The notes below the pieces were generated by a model. It worked only from the letters and a program-made list of their open reading frames with translations. It did not search any database and was not told where the DNA came from. From Morganella psychrotolerans (GTDB lineage: Bacteria; Pseudomonadota; Gammaproteobacteria; Enterobacterales; Enterobacteriaceae), in NCBI RefSeq assembly GCF_001676155.1, contig NZ_LZEW01000001.1, positions 1,302,001-1,366,000 of the forward strand: 64,000 nt of DNA, in the 5' to 3' direction. Positions 58,063 through 64,000 of the stretch are shown in pieces (positions within the stretch are counted from its first letter, which is position 1; the number at the start of each line of letters is the position of its first letter). The translations under genes were made by a program, and so were the position numbers.

Positions 58063-58878
58063 ATGAAACAACGACTTTTCAGGTTTTTTCCCGGCATTAT
58101 TATTGCGTTGAGCATTTTATTATCCGGATGTGATAATAACGATGCGGACATGTCGAAAATTAAAGTTGGCGTGATTAACGGTGCCGAACAGGATGTCGCC
58201 GAAGTTGCAAAAAAGGTAGCAAAAGAACAATACGGACTGGATGTCGAGCTTGTCGGCTTCAGCGGTTCACTGCTGCCGAATGACCCGACCGCTAATGGTG
58301 ATCTCGATGCTAATGTCTTCCAGCACCGTCCGTTTTTAGCTCAGGATAATAATACCCGTGGTTATAATCTTGTGGCGGTCGCGAATACCTTTGTTTTTCC
58401 GATGGCGGGCTATTCCGATAAGATTAAAAACATCAGTGAATTAAAAACCGGAGATACCGTCGCTATGCCAAATGACCCGACAAACCTGGGTCGCGCATTG
58501 TTATTAATGGAAAAAGAGAAATTAATAAAATTAAAATCCGGTACCGGATTACTGCCGACCGCGCTTGATATCACCGATAACCCGCTGAAACTGAATATTA
58601 TGGAGCTGGAAGGCGCACAATTACCTCGGGTAATAAAAGACCCGAAAGTGACCGTCGCCATTATCAGTACAACCTATCTTCAGCAAACCGGATTATCCCC
58701 GGTAAAAGACAGTATTTTTATTGAGGATAAAGAGTCTCCGTACGTCAATATTATTGTGACCCGTGAAGATAATAAAGACGCTGAAAATGTGCAGAAATTT
58801 ATTAAATCTTATCAGTCTCCGGAAGTTGCCAAAGCCGCCGAAACATTATTTAACGGCGGGGCTGTACCGGGTTGGTGA
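58063..58878 (+). CDS. MetQ/NlpA family substrate-binding lipoprotein
   Basis: 271 residues. A signal peptide with lipobox LLSGC (Cys about 23) precedes the NlpA domain: KIKVGVINGAEQDVAEVAKKVA, NGDLDANVFQHRPFL, and IAMPNDP-like TVAMPNDPTNLGRALLLM. Members bind methionine or related compounds for a MetNI transporter; no permease or ATPase gene is adjacent, so this is an orphan binding protein like NlpA. The ATG at 58063 is preferred to the in-frame GTG at 58054. Confidence 0.88.
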   Translation: MKQRLFRFFPGIIIALSILLSGCDNNDADMSKIKVGVINGAEQDVAEVAKKVAKEQYGLDVELVGFSGSLLPNDPTANGDLDANVFQHRPFLAQDNNTRGYNLVAVANTFVFPMAGYSDKIKNISELKTGDTVAMPNDPTNLGRALLLMEKEKLIKLKSGTGLLPTALDITDNPLKLNIMELEGAQLPRVIKDPKVTVAIISTTYLQQTGLSPVKDSIFIEDKESPYVNIIVTREDNKDAENVQKFIKSYQSPEVAKAAETLFNGGAVPGW

Positions 58879-58887
58879 TAAACAAAC

Positions 58888-58914
58888 CTGTCGTGCCGTA
58901 AACCGGCACGACAG
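58888..58914. terminator. Hairpin between the metQ-like gene and the TetR gene
   Basis: CTGTCGTGCCG and CGGCACGACAG form an 11-bp stem between convergent genes. T tracts are weak. Confidence 0.6.
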
Positions 58915-58924
58915 TCAGCTACCA

Positions 58925-59587
58925 TCAAAGTCCCAGCGCACGACAGGATAAGCCGGTTATCTGGTGCAGAATAAGCGGCAATTCATTATCGCTGATCATT
59001 TCAAGCCCGCTGCGGCGCAGATAGGCTTTTTTTGCCACCACAAATCCCAGAACCTGCCCGATCAGTGCGTGTGCGGCAATAATGGCAGTCTGCATATCGG
59101 TTTCAGGCTCAACCAGACGGATAAGGGATGTCAGCCGTTCGTGAACCGGCAGGATAAACGTATGATAGATAACATCATAGTGCTCAGTCTGCTCCAGTTG
59201 CTCGCGCAGAATCAATTGTGCATACAGTGCATGATCCGGCGACAACAGCGCCTGTCCCAACCCCTTCATCAGACTGACTAACACGCGCCTGAGTGACTCT
59301 TTATCCGGTTCCGGCTCTAGCGCAAGCTGCTGCAATGCGGCATCAGCCTGCGCTGCATTTGTCATCTCTGCCAAATCATCTGTAATTTTCCGGATAACCG
59401 CGGCATACACGCCCTGCTTTCCGTCCAGATGATACGGAATAGCCGATTGATTAACACCGGCTTCCTCCGCCAACTGCCGGGTACGGACACCATTCATCCC
59501 GTAGAGCGCAAACAGGCGGATCCCTGTCTGTATCAGCTTCTCTCTGGTTTGTTCCGATGATACGGTGTGCTTATTCGTTTTTTGCAT
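58925..59587 (-). CDS. TetR/AcrR-family regulator (DUF1956/CecR-like)
   Basis: 220 residues. The N-terminal helix-turn-helix (about 14-60) contains LFALYGMNGVRTRQLAEEAGVNQSAIPYHLDGKQGVY. This H/L-x-G-K-x-G-V-Y ending is typical of the CecR/YbiH branch. The C-terminal ligand domain is DUF1956-like. It lies 24 bases after the M24-like gene on the same strand. A palindrome before that gene is a likely operator for autoregulation. Confidence 0.87.
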   Translation of the reverse strand: MQKTNKHTVSSEQTREKLIQTGIRLFALYGMNGVRTRQLAEEAGVNQSAIPYHLDGKQGVYAAVIRKITDDLAEMTNAAQADAALQQLALEPEPDKESLRRVLVSLMKGLGQALLSPDHALYAQLILREQLEQTEHYDVIYHTFILPVHERLTSLIRLVEPETDMQTAIIAAHALIGQVLGFVVAKKAYLRRSGLEMISDNELPLILHQITGLSCRALGL

Positions 59588-59611
59588 ATACTGCGGTTAC
59601 CCATCAGAATG

Positions 59612-60883
59612 TCAGATATCAGCGCGCATCAGTCTGGTCGAGTTATCGTTGAGTTCAATCCCGGCGTTTTTCCCGACAATCACTGTGCCGCCCAAGTTAC
59701 ACAGATGATAGCCAAAGGCGCAGTTTGGTTCAAACGCAAAGCTCATTCCTGCCTGCAGAACCAGTTCACGGCCGGGGTTTGGTAAACGCTCAACTTTGCG
59801 GTAACGACTCACCAGCGGCAGAGATTCAATGCCCGGTGCTGTCCCGAAACCGATTGGTCCGTAAGGATTGATGCTGTGAATGAGTGGATGCACATGCCAG
59901 CCACCGGAAGCGAGTAATGGTTTTTCCATCTCATCAACCACTTCCCCGAACGTCACGCCCTCTTTGAGATAGTTTACGCCTATTTCATAACATTCCCGCG
60001 CAACCAGTGCCGCTTTTTCCAGTTCCGGATGAATTTTACCGACGGCAACAGCCGCCTGGTGCTGTGTTTCATACATCCCATACAGTGCGAAAATCTCTGA
60101 CAATACAATATCACCACGCTCAATTTCACGTGGGCGCTGAGAGCGATACTGCCAGGCCGGTTGTCCCCAACCGATATATTCAGGTCCTGATCCAAGCAGA
60201 ATTTCAGCCGTGAACCCGCCGGCAGAAAGACATGTTGCCGTTACTGCCGCAGCAATATCGGCCTCGCTGTTGCCCGGTACTGCCGTCACCCGCATGATGT
60301 CACTCATTGCCTCGCCAATGGCTGCCGCATGACGGATATGTACCAGTTCTTCCTCACTTTTTACTGATGCGCGGACAAAAAAGTCCCGGTAAACCGGCAC
60401 AATCGACGCCTGTGGATACGCTTCTTTAATCCCGGTTAAGGTATTGAACGGCATCGCACCATCAAAATAAAACGGCGGATATGGCTCAAGCCCGATCACC
60501 CCGATTTGCGCTGTCGCCGGGACATTAATCTCTTTCAGTAATGCGCCGATATTGCGCCCGGTTTTTCCGACCATGATCTGCTCCGGCGATAACCACTGGC
60601 AATCACCCCGCATGGCGGCCTGCATATGGTCAGCTATCATCATCGGTGCAAATGTCACCACGATCGGGTCGTTATCCTGATAAAAAATCACCACCGACCC
60701 CAGACGATCATTGGTAAAATAGTGATCCACACAGAAAGGTGCAGGTGCCGCTGATTCCCGGTCACCATAAACAATCAAAACATCTAAATCACGTTGACGC
60801 ATGATGTCACGTGCCAGCTCCCAGCGGCGATCCCGCTCCTGTAAAGAAAAACTATCCGGTATAGCAGAACGTAATGTTTTCAT
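59612..60883 (-). CDS. M24-family (creatinase/aminopeptidase P fold) protein lacking several metal ligands
   Basis: 423 residues. An N-terminal creatinase domain (about 20-160) precedes the pita-bread fold. In true M24 peptidases five residues bind two metals (Asp, Asp, His, Glu, Glu). Here the first appears as VLSE, the second position reads ETQHQ with Gln, and the last reads NLGGTV with Gly. The His (HPLIHS) and one Glu (AFEP) remain. It is therefore probably a metal-independent relative such as a creatinase-like hydrolase, or inactive. The ATG at 60883 follows GGAG. Confidence 0.82.
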   Translation of the reverse strand: MKTLRSAIPDSFSLQERDRRWELARDIMRQRDLDVLIVYGDRESAAPAPFCVDHYFTNDRLGSVVIFYQDNDPIVVTFAPMMIADHMQAAMRGDCQWLSPEQIMVGKTGRNIGALLKEINVPATAQIGVIGLEPYPPFYFDGAMPFNTLTGIKEAYPQASIVPVYRDFFVRASVKSEEELVHIRHAAAIGEAMSDIMRVTAVPGNSEADIAAAVTATCLSAGGFTAEILLGSGPEYIGWGQPAWQYRSQRPREIERGDIVLSEIFALYGMYETQHQAAVAVGKIHPELEKAALVARECYEIGVNYLKEGVTFGEVVDEMEKPLLASGGWHVHPLIHSINPYGPIGFGTAPGIESLPLVSRYRKVERLPNPGRELVLQAGMSFAFEPNCAFGYHLCNLGGTVIVGKNAGIELNDNSTRLMRADI

Positions 60884-60900
60884 TATCGACTCCACAAATT

Positions 60901-60918
60901 AATTCATTTGAATGAACT
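60901..60918. promoter_or_regulatory. Palindromic operator candidate before the M24-tetR operon
   Basis: TTCATT-TG-AATGAA (60903-60916) with near-matching flanks. It lies 20 bases upstream of the M24 start codon and is a plausible TetR-family binding site. Confidence 0.55.
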
Positions 60919-61061
60919 AATATCGTAGTCAATGCGCAGAAAGCCGTCAATCATAAGATCAAAAATGATCCCGATGACACAGAATCAGGAAAAATCAATT
61001 GATTGTTTTATCAGCTAATTTAAAATAATACCTACGAATATTTGCGCACAAAAAGCCAAAA

Positions 61062-61496
61062 ATGAATACAACTTATCTCTATATCCGGCTTTACCCAAAT
61101 AAGATGATTATCCGCGATGTTTCTGCACACCGGGAAGTGACAGAAATAGCTGAAATACCATTTACGACCAGTCGCCTGCTTGTGGGGGATATGCTCTCTG
61201 CAGTAAAGACACTGCAAAAAGCCGTTTTACAGCTGGATCCTCCCCGCCCGTTATGGAAAAAACTCTTACCGCAAAGTTATGCTGTGCTTATCCATCCTAT
61301 GGAGATGAGAGAAGGCGGGCTGTGTAATGTTGAAAAGCGTATTTTCCGTGAATTAGCCGGCTTTATTTCTGCCCGCAAACAGTCCGTCAAAGCCTGGGTG
61401 TGTGATCATCCGGATATACAACCTGATCAATTTGTATCGGACGTATTATCAGGTCGTTTTAAAGGGGAAAAAGAAGATAACATCCGCAATGATTAA
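61062..61496 (+). CDS. Conserved-looking cytoplasmic protein of unknown function
   Basis: 144 residues. It begins NTTYLYIRLYPNKMIIRDV and has a mid segment SYAVLIHPMEMREGGLCNVEKRIFRELAGF. The pattern of a short beta-rich start and an HPxEMxEGGL motif looks like an actin-fold accessory piece, but I do not recognise a named family. It is divergent from the M24 operon. Confidence 0.6.
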   Translation: MNTTYLYIRLYPNKMIIRDVSAHREVTEIAEIPFTTSRLLVGDMLSAVKTLQKAVLQLDPPRPLWKKLLPQSYAVLIHPMEMREGGLCNVEKRIFRELAGFISARKQSVKAWVCDHPDIQPDQFVSDVLSGRFKGEKEDNIRND

Positions 61497-61902
61497 TACA
61501 GAGAACAGCAGAAATACACTGCTGCTGTTCTGCTATCAGAGATAAAACCTTTTACTATAAATCCGGATATTTTGAGTTAAATTAAAGTTAACTTAAGATG
61601 ATATGCTGTATATGACAGTAAGTGAGTTAAGTCATTAATAATGAAAGAAGCTGTATTACGAAATAAAATTAGCGATTTACAAACCATTTAATATTTTACA
61701 AAAAAAACAAATTAACCACTTGTTTATTATAGTTATTTAATTAATTTTCCTTATATTAAACTATCAGTATTTGTCAGTTTTATTTAGAATTGAAAATATT
61801 ATCATTGTTTATGTACATTCTGTTGTGCGGCAAAAAAAAACAGGAATATGTTTCATCCATACCCGCAAACGCCGGTATCAACCCAGTTCTGAGGATATCA
61901 AA
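61497..61902. other. AT-rich intergenic region
   Basis: About 400 bases, very AT-rich, with the promoter of the small secreted protein gene. No supported gene. Confidence 0.4.
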
Positions 61903-62121
61903 ATGAAACGTTCTGTTATTATTGTCGCAACACTGGCCAGCTTACTTTCTTATGGCGCAATGGCATCCACATCTGCACCGGCTGTTTCAGCAGCACACTC
62001 CGGTATTTCCGCCTCTAAAGCGGAAAATCACACAAAGATTATTAAGCATGACGCTAAAGCAAAAAGTGAGAAAGGGAAAAAAAGTACAAAAACTAAAGAG
62101 GACAAACAGAGCGCAATCTGA
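61903..62121 (+). CDS. Small lysine-rich secreted protein (Asr-like)
   Basis: 72 residues. Residues 1-20 are a signal peptide (ending SYGAMA). The mature part is rich in Lys, Ser and His (KIIKHDAKAKSEKGKKSTK). Acid shock protein Asr of enterobacteria has the same design, a signal peptide plus a short basic tail, but sequence identity is too low to be certain. GAGG precedes the ATG at 61903; the frame's earlier ATG is rejected. Confidence 0.6.
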   Translation: MKRSVIIVATLASLLSYGAMASTSAPAVSAAHSGISASKAENHTKIIKHDAKAKSEKGKKSTKTKEDKQSAI

Positions 62122-62172
62122 TCATTATTAAACTGTTATCCATGGGTTATTCAAACGCCTGATAAGGCGATA

Positions 62173-62204
62173 TAAAAACCTCCCTGAAAACGGGAGGTTT
62201 TTCA
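62173..62204 (+). terminator. Terminator after the Asr-like gene
   Basis: AAAAACCTCCC and GGGAGGTTTTT form a strong stem-loop. Confidence 0.88.
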
Positions 62205-62218
62205 TCCGTATTACCTTG

Positions 62219-62314
62219 TTATTTCATCACTAACGCAATAATAAAGATAACGACTGCCATGCAGGTGAAGAAACTAATAGGGTATACCATTGTACTTTTC
62301 GTGATTGGCATCAT
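62219..62314 (-). CDS. 31-residue single-helix membrane protein
   Basis: A short frame with a CAGGAG site eight bases before the ATG. The peptide reads MMPITKSTMVYPIS and then a hydrophobic helix ending in IIALVMK. It is too short for usual gene callers. Such proteins (like YnhF) are membrane-inserted stress peptides. Support is the ribosome site plus the perfect helix. Confidence 0.5.
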   Translation of the reverse strand: MMPITKSTMVYPISFFTCMAVVIFIIALVMK

Positions 62315-62497
62315 GATCAGATCTCCTGTAAACCTTGCTTAGTATTTTATAGACCGAGTCTCAAAAAAAGGCTCACTGACTATTTAAAGACAACAGAAGA
62401 TATAAATAAAGCTTATGGATCACAAAACCAGATAATAAAGCAAAAAAGCTACTTTACCGTATTTTAGTAACAGTTCGCCGATTTTACTGATATTGTT

Positions 62498-63385
62498 CTA
62501 AATAATAACCATCACCAAAAGAACAAAAGTCAGCAGCCCGAGATAACATTTAGCATAGAATCTGTCAGGAATACGACCAATCAGCGGTGCACTTAATTTC
62601 TGCCCCAGCCAGGAACCGGCAACCAGTAAAATACATGCCTGAATATCCACATAACCGGCAAAACCACTGCCAAACTCCGCAGTATCATTCCATGCCATCA
62701 CAATATAAGTTATGGTTCCCGCCAGCGCCATCGGCAGGGATAACGGATTCGCCATTGCTGTTGCCTGCGCCATCTTCGCACCACGCCTGCGCATCAGCGG
62801 AACGGTCATCACACTACCGCCAACCCCCAGAAATGCAGCGACAATACCGATTGTTGTGCCGGTAATTGCCGTCACTCCGCCCGACATCGGGCGGACAGAA
62901 TCCGCCGCCTGTGTCATAAAGCCCGGACGAAAAAGACTATCCCACAACGTTATCACCAAGTAACTGATAAAAATCCACTTTACCCATATACCTTGCAACG
63001 ATATGGCTAATATAGCCCCCAAAACAGCGCCCGATGCAATATAGCCGGTCAGAGGACGAACCAGGGACCAGTCTATCATTCCTGCGCGATGCTGACGGGC
63101 AGTTGCCATTGATGCACTGAATATCATAACGCAGGTGGATGTCGCCACAGCAATATGCATTGCCGCATCTCCTGCCTGCTGTCTGTGCCCGTGGTTAACA
63201 GTGCATACAGCAACGGGACAATAAAAAAAACCACCGCCGAAACCAAATAATACCGTTGTCGACCCGACAATACATCCGCATATTAATAACAGTAAAATCA
63301 TTGTATTCAACCCGGAAATCATAACTGTAACCACACTATAAACGACGGTTCTGCAATAATCTTTTGCATATAAGACAACCATCAT
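62498..63385 (-). CDS. TauE/SafE family membrane transporter
   Basis: About 270-295 residues with eight hydrophobic segments in two TauE/SafE repeats (VGSTTVLFGFGGGFFYCPV and IGIVAAFLGVGGSVMTVPLM). It is a second member of the family in this window, distinct from YfcA. Internal ATG codons at 63322 or 63301 may be the true start, since the first membrane helix begins there. The substrate is unknown. Confidence 0.83.
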   Translation of the reverse strand: MMVVLYAKDYCRTVVYSVVTVMISGLNTMILLLLICGCIVGSTTVLFGFGGGFFYCPVAVCTVNHGHRQQAGDAAMHIAVATSTCVMIFSASMATARQHRAGMIDWSLVRPLTGYIASGAVLGAILAISLQGIWVKWIFISYLVITLWDSLFRPGFMTQAADSVRPMSGGVTAITGTTIGIVAAFLGVGGSVMTVPLMRRRGAKMAQATAMANPLSLPMALAGTITYIVMAWNDTAEFGSGFAGYVDIQACILLVAGSWLGQKLSAPLIGRIPDRFYAKCYLGLLTFVLLVMVII

Positions 63386-63549
63386 TGTATTTCAGCCAGA
63401 GAATACCGCGCTTATATTATAGCCGGACAAATATCGCCTGATTATTATCATTCCGGATACATGACTACAGACAGAAGATACAAAAAATAAAGCTCACCAC
63501 AGTTAATAACACCCCGCAGTGAGCCTTATATATTTAAGGTAAAGCCTTA

Positions 63550-63735
63550 TCAGATAAGGTCTTTAATAACTTCAGATGGTCCATTTTTCTGTATTGAGGC
63601 AATCCCGTTTAATGCACCCTGCTTTGAGGCATACATTTCGCTGGTTGCAATAATTTCATGGTTTCCGGCTTTCAGAACAAAATAGTACGGCTGTGGTGTA
63701 TCTTTCGTGGATTTCTTTAATTCGTAATACCCCAT
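63550..63735 (-). CDS. YegP-like DUF1508 protein
   Basis: 61 residues forming one DUF1508 repeat: GYYELKKSTKDTPQPYYFVLKAGNHEIIATSEMY and SKQGALNGIASIQKNGP. YegP of E. coli has two such repeats. GGAG precedes the ATG. It stands alone; the role is unknown. Confidence 0.8.
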   Translation of the reverse strand: MGYYELKKSTKDTPQPYYFVLKAGNHEIIATSEMYASKQGALNGIASIQKNGPSEVIKDLI

Positions 63736-63913
63736 AACAAGCTCCTTGAATTGAAAATCATGTTAAAGCGGACATTCGTTATTTCTCCAACAGTATAGTT
63801 AATACTACGTAAAAAAGAGAAACAGATAACTAAAAAAAGATAAATGGTTCTTTTTTACAAAAAACGAACCGTTTCCGCAGGATAATTGATATGAGATCAA
63901 TAAAGAAATGCAC

Positions 63914-64000
63914 TTATTTGCTGCCAATCATCAATAAATACGGTACGCCATCACAGGTAAACCGGCCAGCCTCTCTCATTCCTGACTTCAGATGTGCCTG
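63914..64000 (-). CDS. C-terminal end of an unidentified gene (cut by window edge)
   Basis: The minus strand is open from base 64000 to a stop at 63914-63916, giving a 28-residue tail that ends TCDGVPYLLMIGSK. It reads like protein but is too short to identify. Confidence 0.35.
   Translation of the reverse strand, partial: QAHLKSGMREAGRFTCDGVPYLLMIGSK

Noticed and set aside
1-64000. CRISPR array
   Set aside because: No regularly spaced direct repeats of CRISPR type were seen; the repeats found are ERIC units, iterons and a coding tandem repeat.

Overview
The window reads as a chromosomal segment of an enterobacterium, most likely Morganellaceae (Morganella-like). This is inferred from gene content, gene order and protein similarity recalled from memory; no search was run. 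The backbone follows the E. coli order around pta-yfcD-yfcH-ubiX-purF-cvpA-dedD-folC-accD-dedA-truA-usg-pdxB, then fabB-mnmC, yfcL-epmC-yfcA-aroC-prmB-smrB-sixA-fadJ-fadI-yfcZ-fadL-mlaA, ending at a tRNA-Arg(CCU) gene (argW). proC sits between mlaA and argW. ERIC-type repeats are scattered through the backbone.

Four accessory blocks interrupt it. (1) At 480-3418 a minus-strand operon encodes an RraA-like protein, a BacA-type prephenate decarboxylase, a small cupin and a class II DAHP synthase. This looks like a compact prephenate-derived biosynthetic cluster, and its first ribosome binding site can be locked in a hairpin. (2) At 19.8-21.4 kb lies a pore-forming colicin of the ColE1/ColA type with a DTMVV TonB box and a convergent immunity gene. 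(3) At 41.2-52.15 kb a P4-type satellite sits in argW, bounded by a 19-bp direct repeat. It carries an integrase, an sce7725/sce7726 two-gene cargo with a predicted nuclease, an Ogr-like activator, an iteron array, an alpha-type primase-helicase, an Icd-like protein, a P4 CI-like antisense RNA arrangement and AlpA. Unusually for a P4-type satellite it also carries P2-type capsid (gpN) and scaffold (gpO) genes plus an unrecognised 280-residue protein. (4) From 52.3 to about 54.6 kb there is a decayed integrase remnant followed by a DUF262-HEPN gene pair, probably an older tandem insertion at the same site.

Downstream are a DUF4823-like lipoprotein, roxA, a candidate small RNA, a metQ/nlpA-type lipoprotein, an M24-like protein with a TetR regulator, and several small proteins.

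A cross-cutting observation matters for reading the annotation. Twelve places in seven loci have a single extra base in an A/T run of 7-10. Removing exactly one base from each run restores full-length, family-like proteins: the colicin (two places), its immunity protein, MnmC, sce7726, the alpha primase, the 280-aa satellite protein (two), the DUF262 protein (two) and the lipoprotein (two). All twelve are +1. Consensus error, mutator-type slippage and transcriptional slippage remain possible, so these genes should not be written off as dead.

Regulatory logic visible in the sequence includes a near-perfect PurR box before cvpA-purF, FadR boxes before fadIJ and fadL, and FabR plus FadR boxes before fabB. 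Together these tie purine and fatty-acid synthesis and degradation to their usual regulators.
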